A stretch of 64,000 nt of DNA from Verrucomicrobiota bacterium (lineage in GTDB: Bacteria; Verrucomicrobiota; Verrucomicrobiia; Opitutales; UBA2995). A model generated the notes under the pieces. It did no database searches, had not been told where the DNA came from, and saw only the letters and a program-made list of their open reading frames with translations. Each line of letters begins with the position of its first letter. Positions within the stretch are counted from its first letter, which is position 1. Location: contig JAQBYJ010000019.1 of the NCBI GenBank assembly GCA_027622555.1, positions 1 through 64,000 of the forward strand. Direction: 5' to 3'. The translations under genes were made by a program, and so were the position numbers. Shown piece by piece: positions 26,049 to 34,795 of the stretch.

Positions 26049-26588
26049 TTAGGCATTTATGTTTTTCTTTCCTGCTGATCCAATCCACTCTGGCATGGGC
26101 AGATTCTTTTCTCCAGCTATATTAATCCACGACTTGGCTTCCTCCCTGCAGTGGAAATAAGGCCATTCGCTGTCAGTGGTTATCAAGCCTTTTCGATAAG
26201 GATTCATCAGCATGTATCGCAACACAGAGCCGACGGAATCTTCAGGACGCAGTCGACGATCAAAGTAACCATTCTCCCATTTTAATTCGTTTTTTCTCAA
26301 TTCCGGGGTCATTCGTCCTTTGTATAGACGAACCAGATCTTGCAAGTTTGTTTCGGTGTTTAATTCAACTAGTAGGTGAACATGATCCGGCATATGAACG
26401 ATGCCATGGACGGCCCGACATTTGTCTTTTTCGAGCGTTTTCAAATGGGTCAGACTCGATTCGAATAGTTCCTTCGAATCCAAACCCGACTGACCAGTCC
26501 TCAGACAGATGGTTAAGAAATACATCGTGTCTTGGGCGGACCATCTGCCTTTGCGTAGAGCTGCATGACCTTTTGAAGGGTCTCTCAT
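26049..26588 (-). CDS. REP-associated tyrosine transposase (RAYT)
   Basis: This 179-residue protein is a single-domain Y1 transposase of the IS200/IS605-related TnpA_REP type. Visible motifs are YFLTICLRTGQ near residue 23, HGIVHMPDHVHLLVE with the HxH metal pair (His69, His71), YKGRMT near residue 89, WENGYFDRRLRPED near residue 104 and VLRYMLMNPYRKGL, where Tyr125 is the expected nucleophile. Known RAYTs cut single-stranded REP DNA at the GTAG head. Here the gene is bracketed by two such palindromes (25949 and 26606), with two more copies within 2 kb, giving a REPtron-like arrangement. The catalytic motif is intact, so the protein may be active. It has no passenger gene or IS ends of its own. 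Confidence 0.93.
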   Translation of the reverse strand: MRDPSKGHAALRKGRWSAQDTMYFLTICLRTGQSGLDSKELFESSLTHLKTLEKDKCRAVHGIVHMPDHVHLLVELNTETNLQDLVRLYKGRMTPELRKNELKWENGYFDRRLRPEDSVGSVLRYMLMNPYRKGLITTDSEWPYFHCREEAKSWINIAGEKNLPMPEWIGSAGKKNINA

Positions 26589-26605
26589 ATTCTATAAGGT
26601 TGACA

Positions 26606-26677
26606 CTGTAGGAGGGGGTTTATCCCCCGATTGTTTGTAATCGTTTGAAAATCGGGGGATAACCCCCCCTCCTACAG
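26606..26677. repeat. REP/BIME palindrome, copy 4
   Basis: Two-unit palindrome CTGTAGGAGGGGGTTTATCC to the inverse ending CCTCCTACAG, with spacer GTTTGTAATCGTTTGAAA. It begins 17 bases upstream of the RAYT start codon and ends 25 bases from the stop of the dehydrogenase gene. With copy 3 it brackets the transposase gene. Confidence 0.88.
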
Positions 26678-26702
26678 TTTGATAATTAAAATGATCCCAT
26701 TT

Positions 26703-29700
26703 CTATTTCAGCGTTCGAATGTAGGCGAGGAGATCGGCCACTTGTTCGTGGGGTAATTGGTCAATCAACCCTTCCGGCATGGTGGAACGTCCCATGACCT
26801 GATCCAGACTTTTGATTTCGTTTTTTGGAATAAACAGTGAACCGCCTCCCATAAAACGAAGCGTGACACCGCGTTCATTTTCTTTTTCCAAATAGCCTTC
26901 CACCAGGCTGCCATCCGTTTTCTGGACGCGACGTACCGTATAGGCACCTTCCATGGCAGCGTTCGGATCCAGGATGGCGGTGAGCAAGGCTTCATGGTCG
27001 CGATAACCAGAGCCATCCAATGCAGGCGCCCATCCTGGTCCCTCAGACCCCACACTGTGGCAGGCAAGACAGATCGCGGTGAAAAGTGGTTTACCCAATT
27101 GAGGATCTCCTGACTCAGACTCGGCAATATCCATGAAGGCATCGTAAGTTTCCTGATAAGCTGCAATCTTCTCGGTTTGGCGTTGCTGAAGGAGTGTCTC
27201 AAGTCGTTTGGATTTGATCTTGTTTCCAACCATACGTTCAAGATTCCAGGTATCGATCTGGTCCTCCTTCAATATGCCTTTTTCCAACAGAGTCAGCAAG
27301 GTTTGAGAACCGGGTCTGGATGCGGATAAGGCCTTTATGAACGCGTCTCTTTGAAAGTCGCTTAAGGAACTCAGGAAAGGATTGAGCAGCTTTAAATCTA
27401 CATTTCCTTTTGCCTTAATCAGCGCGTTGATGGCGGCCAGTCGCAGGTCAAAACTCATGGATGGATTTTCGAACAGGCTTTGAAAGGCGGCTTTTGTTTT
27501 TGCTGTTGGTTCTCTTTCCAGGGCGGCGATGGCTCCAGTTAAAACCACGGTATCCGAAGCGGGAGATTCGAGCAGGTGAATGATTGAATCCTCAAAGCTG
27601 GAAATCCTATAGCCTACTGCCGCCTTCAATCCGATTGCCTGGTCGTTAAGGTCCGGTGTAGTGAGCAAATAACCCACAGCAGGTTCCAGCAATGGTTTTA
27701 ATGCTTGGGAGTCGACTTGTCCGAGAACCTGGTTGGCCGTTGTTACCAGGTGCCTGGCATTCCACAAGTTTCCGAATGGGGGTTCAACGACCTTTCGAAT
27801 GGCCGAGGTATTTAGGTTATTAATGATCTCGATAAAGGTTGGGGCATCCCAGGGCTTGGCCTGAATTGAATCCCAGAGCGCCAGAAAGTAGGGCTCACGC
27901 TTTTCCGGACTCAGAGCCTGGATGGCCCAGAAACGATGCTCGGCCGATTGTTTTTGCGAAAGTGGGCTTTCGAGATAAACGGTCAATTCGTCTTCATATT
28001 TTTCCAGTGCCACGCGGGCCAGGTAGCGTTCAAACTTGCGTTCGTAAGGTCCGCCCAAAGCTTCACCGGGAATGTCCGGCCGGCAATAGCTCAAAAGGAT
28101 GTCGATGGTTTCGTTGTTGGCTTGGCCATAATCCGCCAGGGTGCGCAATACCTGCGAGCGCACCATCACGTTCTTGTCGTTTATGAAATCTTCCAAATAG
28201 TCTGCCATACGTGACGGAGGTATATCGAAGCTGGCCAGTGACCGAATCGCCTCCCGGCGCAACTCGTCCTCGGAAGAATCGAGGAGTGTTTTCATCAGGC
28301 GGGAATCAAAATGATGGAGCCCTTCCAGGGACCATAGAGCGTGGATGCGTGTGGTGACATCCGCTCGTTTGTCCTTGGCCAGTTTGATCAACTGGGGTGC
28401 GAGTTCCTTGGCGGCACGGTCGGTAATCTGATGCCAGGCCGCACGTTTTTCCCAGAGCGATGGGCCCTTCAAATGGGAGACCAGATCCTTGGTGGGTACT
28501 TCGTAGAGGTTGGGAATCTTGCCGGGCTTTTGACTTTCGTGACGGATACGCCAGATGCGGCCGTGGGATTTGTCCCGGTCGGGGTGACTGCGGGCAAGCT
28601 CATTGTGTGAAATGATTTTGTTGTACCAGTCGGCGATGTAGAGGCAGCCGTCGGGTCCAAACTCCAGGTTCACGGGACGAAACCAATCGTCCTTCGATTT
28701 AAGCAGGTCTGGCAAATGCTCAGCCGATACGGTCCCATCGGGATTACGGACGATGCGTACGGCGTTGATGCTGCTGGTAATACAATTTGCCAGCAGCGCG
28801 ACATCTCCCCATTCGGGAGGAAAACTGTTTTCCATCCCATCGGCGAATTCCAGTCCCGAAATGCCGGTTCCCCCTACACGGAAATCGTGCAATTCAGGAA
28901 TCCAAGGCTGATAGGGACGTAGGCGGGCATTTCCAATTCCTTTATATCCGGTACCTGGCTCCATGGGAACCACCGACCAGCTTAGATCATTGGCTTCTGT
29001 TCCATAATACAGGCCATTGGCCCGCATTTGGAATCCCCAGATGTTATTTAAACCGGATGAAACCAATTCAAGCCGCGCTCCATCCATCGACATGCGTACA
29101 ATCTTGCTGTAATCTATTTGCAATGTATCTCCGCTGACCAGGGATTCTACATTGCTCCAGTTCAGAGCACCCTGACTGAAATGAATCCAGTCTCCAGGAC
29201 TGCGAATCAGCAAATGAGCCATGGTGTGGGTATCGATAAACCCGAAACCGGTCAGTGTCCTTTTCCGTTCATCTGCAAAACCATCTCCGTCAGTATCATT
29301 TAGAAAGAACAGCTCGGATCCTTGAGCCACATAGGCGCCATTCTTGTAAGGAAGAATACTTTGTGGTATGGCCAAACCGTCGGCCCACACGCGTGGTTTG
29401 GATGGATTTTTTGCGTGCGGATCGTCTATGATTAGAATCTTGTCGTCCCCCTGTTCCTTTCCTTCATAAAACTTCCGAATACGTTCGAACTCCGGATTCT
29501 TTTGCATGATATCGGGATCTTCCATCAGTTTGCGGATCTCGCCAAATTGCACGTCGGCAAAAGGATCCAGCGGATACATGATCGCAGTCTGCGTCCAGAG
29601 TCTTCCTGCGTCATCGAAGGTCAGATCGATCGGATTGACAATGCCGTCCTTCTCACTGGCCACGAGTTCTATTATAAATCCTTCTGGTAATTCAAAGCCA

Positions 29701-29834
29701 GCGAGCTCTTCTTCGGGTGTCCAGATTTCCGTTCGGAAGGAATGGGTTTTCTTGGCCGGCAGGTTTGCTGCTCCAAGAAACAGAATGCTTAGGCCCAGTG
29801 CAGTTTTAATATGGGGCAGTATTCGAGGTGACAT
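26703..29834 (-). CDS. PVC-type membrane-bound dehydrogenase with HEAT repeats and heme domain
   Basis: The protein is about 1043 residues from the ATG at 29834, with a signal-like N-terminus (MSPRILPHIKTALGLSILFL). Residues about 45-440 form a propeller of the PVC 'membrane-bound dehydrogenase' type (GFELPEGFIIELVASE, VNPIDLTFDDAGRLWTQT, LIRSPGDWIHFSQGA, FGPDGCLYIADWYNKIISH). Residues about 450-890 are HEAT-like helical repeats (MLDSSEDELRREAIRSLASF style). A cytochrome c domain follows with CLACH near residue 920, GWAPALDGSG and a late MPEGL that may supply the second heme ligand. It probably oxidises an unknown sugar or alcohol in the periplasm and passes electrons to the heme. It is last in a minus-strand run behind the ThuA-dehydrogenase gene (57-base gap). 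Confidence 0.87.
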   Translation of the reverse strand: MSPRILPHIKTALGLSILFLGAANLPAKKTHSFRTEIWTPEEELAGFELPEGFIIELVASEKDGIVNPIDLTFDDAGRLWTQTAIMYPLDPFADVQFGEIRKLMEDPDIMQKNPEFERIRKFYEGKEQGDDKILIIDDPHAKNPSKPRVWADGLAIPQSILPYKNGAYVAQGSELFFLNDTDGDGFADERKRTLTGFGFIDTHTMAHLLIRSPGDWIHFSQGALNWSNVESLVSGDTLQIDYSKIVRMSMDGARLELVSSGLNNIWGFQMRANGLYYGTEANDLSWSVVPMEPGTGYKGIGNARLRPYQPWIPELHDFRVGGTGISGLEFADGMENSFPPEWGDVALLANCITSSINAVRIVRNPDGTVSAEHLPDLLKSKDDWFRPVNLEFGPDGCLYIADWYNKIISHNELARSHPDRDKSHGRIWRIRHESQKPGKIPNLYEVPTKDLVSHLKGPSLWEKRAAWHQITDRAAKELAPQLIKLAKDKRADVTTRIHALWSLEGLHHFDSRLMKTLLDSSEDELRREAIRSLASFDIPPSRMADYLEDFINDKNVMVRSQVLRTLADYGQANNETIDILLSYCRPDIPGEALGGPYERKFERYLARVALEKYEDELTVYLESPLSQKQSAEHRFWAIQALSPEKREPYFLALWDSIQAKPWDAPTFIEIINNLNTSAIRKVVEPPFGNLWNARHLVTTANQVLGQVDSQALKPLLEPAVGYLLTTPDLNDQAIGLKAAVGYRISSFEDSIIHLLESPASDTVVLTGAIAALEREPTAKTKAAFQSLFENPSMSFDLRLAAINALIKAKGNVDLKLLNPFLSSLSDFQRDAFIKALSASRPGSQTLLTLLEKGILKEDQIDTWNLERMVGNKIKSKRLETLLQQRQTEKIAAYQETYDAFMDIAESESGDPQLGKPLFTAICLACHSVGSEGPGWAPALDGSGYRDHEALLTAILDPNAAMEGAYTVRRVQKTDGSLVEGYLEKENERGVTLRFMGGGSLFIPKNEIKSLDQVMGRSTMPEGLIDQLPHEQVADLLAYIRTLK

Positions 29835-29891
29835 CGTTTTAGGGCTTGATGATGTGGGTATGTGGCTTTGCACCACGAAATTGAAAATGTG

Positions 29892-32800
29892 CTACTCCCG
29901 TGCGACCCATTTGGCTGCGTTGATCAGGATTTTTTTGTAGTCGATGTGATCGTGGGCTCGTTCGTCATGACCTAGGGTATAGCCGACTATTCTAGCCTTC
30001 GGATGCTCGGTGATCCAGACTGCAGGGTGGCGTTCGCCAGATTTCACGCTGACGCTTGTTTCGGCGAGCACTTGAATCTTACTGGCTCCCTCAGGAGGAC
30101 CTCCCGCATTCATCATGTAAAGTTCATCGGCGAATCCAAATTCGGCAGATACGCCTTTCATGATTGGGTGACGCTTATCGACCACGCGAACGTCCATCGG
30201 GCCGAGCTTGTCGTGTCCGCGTGTGCCACCGCCTACGACCTTCATGTTGAGCTCAGGCCAATCCTTGTAACCGTACCAGGTGCCCGGGTGATGCATGATG
30301 ACGCCTTTGCCCGCGGCGATGCGATCCATAAGTGCTTTGCGGTATTCGGGAGTGTCGAAATCTGTGCGGTTGACGCTTATGATGGCGACATCGGCATTGG
30401 CCAGTTCCTTGGTCGCTTGCGCATTGTCTTCTGTGTAGTGAACGGTGAGTCCTGCTGCTTCCAGCGTTTTGGAATCGGTCTCTCCGAAGAATTTGTGAAA
30501 CTCGTGCGAGGATCCACCGCTAATGATGAGGACGGAGGTTTTACCTGCTTCCCACTCGACGGGTGTCGCCGGGATGGGGGGTGGCCACTTGGGCTTACTT
30601 TGAACGGGGGCAGAGGGCGTGGCCGGTTTGGCGGTGTTTGTTTGCTGTGCTTGTTGAGGGCTGGCTTGATTTCTAATAAAGGCTAGAATGTCGCGCAGGC
30701 CTTCGGCTCCCAGAGCTTCGAATCCTTCCGGCATTAAGCTGCGGTTGGTGTTCTCACGCTTGGCGATATTCGAGGTGGCGATTTCCCTAACTCCAGCTTG
30801 CGTTGCGAGGTTTACGGAAGACGCGTTTTCTGATGATATGATGCCGACAAAGGTCTCACCGCTCTTAGTCGTGATATTGTGAGCCAAATAGTTTTGTTCT
30901 ATGACGCGGTTAGGATCAATGATCTGGCCGAGTAGCTCTGCCGCTCCGTGGGCGCCCATTCCGTCCAGGGAGGGGCCGACCGCCGTTCCAACTCCTCCGA
31001 GCTGGTGGCAGACAGTACAGGCGGCAAATAAAACTTTTCCTTTATTGGGATCTCCAGGTTTATCCACATCAGGAAGGAGATTTGCGATTAGATCATCTTT
31101 TTCTGCAATTTCAGGAGCCACTTTATAGAGAATTATATAGGCGGCACGAGAGGTGTCACTATCCGGATGTTTCCTCATACGCGACAGGTTGCCGGGGCCA
31201 AGATCTGCGGGTGGAATCGTTCCGTCATCTATCAGCTTGAGTAATTCCTGGGTCCATTTTGGGCGCTTGATGATTTGGTCGAAAGTTTTCAACTTTAATG
31301 GACCTTGTTGAGCGATGAAGTAATCGATCAGTATCTTCCCTAAATCTGCTCCTTCCACATCTCCAATCGCCGCGAGAATACCCTCTTTTAGAGAGTCACT
31401 GCCATGGCCGTTGAGGATGGTTTTTATGGCTGGCAGTATCGCTATATCGCTACCACGGATACTGACTAAGCTTCGAGCGACCATAGCTCGTTGCGATTCA
31501 CTCAGGTTGGTTTTTTTGAGATTGTCTAGCAGTGAACGAGTGAGCGCTTTCGTTTGTGAGACGAGTTCTCCTTTGGAATCCCATCTAACAGCCATAGGCA
31601 GTACGAGCGTGCTGACTTCGTCGTCCTTAAGTAAAGATGCCAACGAAGTTTTCAGAGATCGGTTGAGTGGTGGTGGGGCTTGGGTGCTTTCGGCGAGACC
31701 TCGCAAGATTATGCCTTTCGTGGAAGCAACATTCGCTCCAGCTTGACCGCAGGCTTTGAGTAGTCGGGCTGCGTTGGCCGCGGCCTTGTTGCCGTTGAGT
31801 GCCGCAGGTGTGAGAGCGGAGGTGAAGGCCAGTAACGACGTGTTGGGATCCGTCTTGAGGGTTGCGGTCAGAACGGCCACGGCCTTGTCAACGGATGCCG
31901 ATACTAATGCGGATCGGGTCCAGTCGTCCTGGGCACTCTTCGCTTGAGCAACGATTTCTGTTGGACTCAATTGGGATGCCTTTTCGTAGCTTCTCACGGC
32001 ATCGCTTCCAACGAAACTGGGCGAAGTGCTGTCTCGTTCGAGTAGCAGACGTTGAGCCGTGCTTCGAATTTGTTCGTTCGGGCTTTGAGTCGCTTTCTTT
32101 AACGCGGCAACGTCTTTGGGATTCAATGAAGTCGGTCCTATAGCCTTGGCCTGTTTGTGCTGAACTTTCCAGATACGTCCGTAATAGTGGTCGCGATCGG
32201 GCCGGACAGCTGCGTTTGCCGGTCCGTGGGTAGGCCCACGCGTATCGTTGTGTATAACGGCTTGATTACAAAAATCCACGACATACATCGCTCCATCGGG
32301 TCCGGTCATAACGTCTATCGGACGGAACCAAAGGTTTGTACTGCGAATGAATTCCGTTTGTTCACGACCTGCTTCCTTGGTGGCTTTGTAACTGATTCCT
32401 TCTTTGGCCATGTTGAAATGGCCGATTATGTTTAGGGTCGGTTCAGTGGTGAAGTAGCTGTGATTCCATTTATCGGGCCATGCGCCTCCTTCGTAGATGA
32501 CGCAGCCTGCTCCCGCGGTATAGCGACCGACCTGGTCGATTTGCACGTAAGCTTGCTGTTCCCATTGCATGGCTGGAAAGGTTAGGGCTCCGGGGAGAAG
32601 ACCGTTGGTTCCTATGACTCCGGGCAGCTTGCCCTTGGCCAGAATGGCTTCGGGTAAAACAACGTGGAGGAGCGGATTGCCGGTGGTAGGTTGAGTGTAG
32701 AAAACTTCGCCCGCCATGGTGGTGTCCATTCCCCAGGTATTTCCACTGCGCGATGCGTATTGCTCAAAGGCGGTTCCGTCGGCTTTGAAACGAACGACTC

Positions 32801-33821
32801 CACTACCGATCGCACCGAAGTCTTGGCTGCCGTCCCCTGAGGTGACATTTTGGGAGCTTGAGTATCCATGTGTCGCATACACCCAGCCATCTGCGCCGTA
32901 ATGGAGATTATTGATGACAGCGTGAGTATCGCGGATTCCAAGATTGGTGTAGAGCTTGGTTCGCTTGTCTGCGAGGTCGTCCCCATCGGTATCTTCGAGA
33001 AACCAGATGTCGGGAGCACTAGCGGCAATGACGCCGTTTTTATGAAAGACAAAACTATTAACCAGTTCCAGTTTGTCGGCGAAGACCTTCTTCTTATCCA
33101 TGACACCGTCGCCGTCGCTATCGGTCAGGATACTAATTCGGTCGAAGGGATCGCGGTCGTAGACCCCGGGTACCAATGAACCGGAATCCATCCATGGAAC
33201 CACATTCTGTTCGCGCCTACCATTGGGATACTCGGGAGTCTCAGCAACCCAAAGGCGACCTTGGTGATCCCAATTAATTTTCATGGGATTGTTGATAAGC
33301 GGCTCGGAGGCCACGAGAGACAGTTCAAATTCCGGATGTATTTCGAGGTGCGTTGGAAGAACTTCGGGGTGGGGGACGCCACCTTCCACGTAGCGGAGTG
33401 CGTCACCCAGTTCATTGGGTTTGCAAAGTTCGTCTACGTTGTCGCGCTTGGCTGCCCAAGCGATACCGCGAAGAATCATGGTTTGAACACCCGTGTGCGA
33501 GAAATTCTTATTCCAGTGTCCGGGAATGTGAACGAAGGACCGGTAGGGTGAACCTCCTTCGAGCTGGTTTTCGTAGGTCCAGATTTGTGGCTGAATATCG
33601 TAGATGTTTACGCCTTTTCTTTTGGCAACTGCTTCAGCTGCCCGGGCTTGGGCATCCAAGTTTCCTTTACCTTTAGTGTCCTTACCCTTGGGAGTGTAGA
33701 CGGCGGCAAGGACTTTCACCTCCGGAAGCATGTCCATGTCGTAGTATATCTCGTCCTCGAGATCGAAGTTGGAAAGATCCTTGGTGATCGGACTTTCCAG
33801 ATTGGTGAAATACAAGCTCAT
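29892..33821 (-). CDS. Dehydrogenase-HEAT-cytochrome c-ThuA multidomain protein (3' part of frameshifted gene)
   Basis: This frame encodes 1309 residues. Residues 1-120 are the second half of an N-terminal ThuA-like domain (MSLYFTNLESPITKDLSNFD, VHIPGHWNKNFSHTGVQTMI). Residues about 165-560 are a PVC-type dehydrogenase propeller (EFELSLVASEPLINNPMKINW, GPDGAMYVVDFCNQAVIHND). Then come HEAT-like repeats, a cytochrome c site CTVCH near residue 950 with RSLMPEGF later, a proline-rich linker (PATPSAPVQSKPKWPPPIPA) and a second ThuA-like domain from about residue 1090 (VLIISGGSSHEFHKFF, MHHPGTWYGY, GHDERAHDH). The true N-terminus lies upstream in another frame (33818-34243). ThuA-like domains at both ends of a dehydrogenase-cytochrome are unusual. 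Confidence 0.85.
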   Translation of the reverse strand: MSLYFTNLESPITKDLSNFDLEDEIYYDMDMLPEVKVLAAVYTPKGKDTKGKGNLDAQARAAEAVAKRKGVNIYDIQPQIWTYENQLEGGSPYRSFVHIPGHWNKNFSHTGVQTMILRGIAWAAKRDNVDELCKPNELGDALRYVEGGVPHPEVLPTHLEIHPEFELSLVASEPLINNPMKINWDHQGRLWVAETPEYPNGRREQNVVPWMDSGSLVPGVYDRDPFDRISILTDSDGDGVMDKKKVFADKLELVNSFVFHKNGVIAASAPDIWFLEDTDGDDLADKRTKLYTNLGIRDTHAVINNLHYGADGWVYATHGYSSSQNVTSGDGSQDFGAIGSGVVRFKADGTAFEQYASRSGNTWGMDTTMAGEVFYTQPTTGNPLLHVVLPEAILAKGKLPGVIGTNGLLPGALTFPAMQWEQQAYVQIDQVGRYTAGAGCVIYEGGAWPDKWNHSYFTTEPTLNIIGHFNMAKEGISYKATKEAGREQTEFIRSTNLWFRPIDVMTGPDGAMYVVDFCNQAVIHNDTRGPTHGPANAAVRPDRDHYYGRIWKVQHKQAKAIGPTSLNPKDVAALKKATQSPNEQIRSTAQRLLLERDSTSPSFVGSDAVRSYEKASQLSPTEIVAQAKSAQDDWTRSALVSASVDKAVAVLTATLKTDPNTSLLAFTSALTPAALNGNKAAANAARLLKACGQAGANVASTKGIILRGLAESTQAPPPLNRSLKTSLASLLKDDEVSTLVLPMAVRWDSKGELVSQTKALTRSLLDNLKKTNLSESQRAMVARSLVSIRGSDIAILPAIKTILNGHGSDSLKEGILAAIGDVEGADLGKILIDYFIAQQGPLKLKTFDQIIKRPKWTQELLKLIDDGTIPPADLGPGNLSRMRKHPDSDTSRAAYIILYKVAPEIAEKDDLIANLLPDVDKPGDPNKGKVLFAACTVCHQLGGVGTAVGPSLDGMGAHGAAELLGQIIDPNRVIEQNYLAHNITTKSGETFVGIISSENASSVNLATQAGVREIATSNIAKRENTNRSLMPEGFEALGAEGLRDILAFIRNQASPQQAQQTNTAKPATPSAPVQSKPKWPPPIPATPVEWEAGKTSVLIISGGSSHEFHKFFGETDSKTLEAAGLTVHYTEDNAQATKELANADVAIISVNRTDFDTPEYRKALMDRIAAGKGVIMHHPGTWYGYKDWPELNMKVVGGGTRGHDKLGPMDVRVVDKRHPIMKGVSAEFGFADELYMMNAGGPPEGASKIQVLAETSVSVKSGERHPAVWITEHPKARIVGYTLGHDERAHDHIDYKKILINAAKWVARE

Positions 33822-34243
33822 AGGCGCTTCGAGGAAGCGAGTGGTACCAAAGCGCCAGGAGCCGCCGATGATGGATTTGTACCAATCGGGATCGCGCGAA
33901 ACGGCCCCGGCGTGAATAACAACCAGCCCTCCACCGCGCTTGAGAAATGATTCCAGGTTATTGCGCTGCTCGCCCTTGGTAATATTGCCGCCTCCTTCGC
34001 GTTGAGGATGAGCACGTCCGAATTGTTAAGTTGTTCCTGTGTAGGAAACTCAAGGCTGCCATCACACTGAACTCCGCGTGATTCGAGTAGCGCCGTCCAG
34101 TTTTTCAGGAATTGAGGATGCTCATGGGCGCCGGGGGCGTGTGTTTTTTCTCCTGCGCGTATAAAGACCCGAATCGGATCGGCGGATTGCAAGGTGGTTG
34201 CAAAGAGAGCCAAAGTGAAAAGAAGGAATAGGTAGTTTTTCAT
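33818..34243 (-). pseudogene. 5' fragment of the ThuA-dehydrogenase gene, separated by a 1-base frameshift
   Basis: This frame starts MKNYLFLLFTLALFATTLQS, a signal peptide, and continues ADPIRVFIRAGEKTHAPGAH, the start of a ThuA-like domain, to VLILNAKEA near 33993. After that the frame is nonsense to its end. Shifting the reading by one base from about 33988-33995 restores a natural continuation (GGNITKGEQRNNLESFLKRG, then GGLVVIHAGAVSRDPDWYKS, then IIGGSWRFGTTRFLEAP) that joins in frame to MSLYFTN of the downstream part. One G appears to be missing from a GGG run on the coding strand. The intact gene would span 29892-34243. Either the gene is inactivated or the base is a sequencing error; the downstream frame is otherwise undamaged, which favours a recent event or an error. 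Confidence 0.85.
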
Positions 34244-34306
34244 ATGGGGTACTTATCTGGAAATTGCCTTTGGAATCGATTTTCCTGCATCGGTGAAAAA
34301 TTCAGG

Positions 34307-34738
34307 TTAGCTTACCGGCGGTCGGTTGTGTTGGGCGCGTAGCTGGGTCCAGGGGGATTCTTCGGATACGTCTACGATATTGGGTTCTCCACCTTTCAAG
34401 GGGGAGAGGATGGCCAGGAAAGTTACGTCTTCATCGAAAGGGTTGTAGGTTCCGTGAACGGCGTCTTGGGGTATGAGTGCCATTTCACCGGCTTTTAAAA
34501 TGCGGTATTCGTCCTCAACCCACTGCTCGGCCTGGCCTGAGACTACGTAAATTATTTCTTCTCGAGTAGGGTGTCGGTGGAAGGGATGGGAATGGCCAGC
34601 CTCTATGGTGGCCCGCACCATCAGAAGCTCTTCAGCTCCTACAAGTTCTTGATTGGATAGCCATTCGACGGTAGCCCAAGGATCTTTCTCCTGTTTGACG
34701 TCTGCGGCTTGCATGAAACGGTTTGTTTTATCGGACAT
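34307..34738 (-). CDS. Cupin-domain protein
   Basis: This 143-residue protein has one cupin fold. Motif 1 is GHSHPFHRHPTREEIIYVVSGQ, with three histidines and a glutamate able to bind a metal. Motif 2 (GEMALIPQDAVHGTYN) carries the fourth histidine. Size and layout suit a small metal-dependent isomerase, dioxygenase or sensor; the reaction cannot be told. It lies in a probable minus-strand operon, 63 bases upstream of the ThuA-dehydrogenase gene and 57 bases downstream of the Tm-1-like gene. Confidence 0.85.
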   Translation of the reverse strand: MSDKTNRFMQAADVKQEKDPWATVEWLSNQELVGAEELLMVRATIEAGHSHPFHRHPTREEIIYVVSGQAEQWVEDEYRILKAGEMALIPQDAVHGTYNPFDEDVTFLAILSPLKGGEPNIVDVSEESPWTQLRAQHNRPPVS

Positions 34739-34795
34739 GGTTATTATAAAAGATGATAAGCATTCAAAGGATTGATACGCTATAATTGAAATGAA

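Noticed and set aside
30003-30686. 227-codon plus-strand frame opposite the ThuA C-terminal domain
   Set aside because: It is antisense to a recognised domain, with no signal or family pattern.
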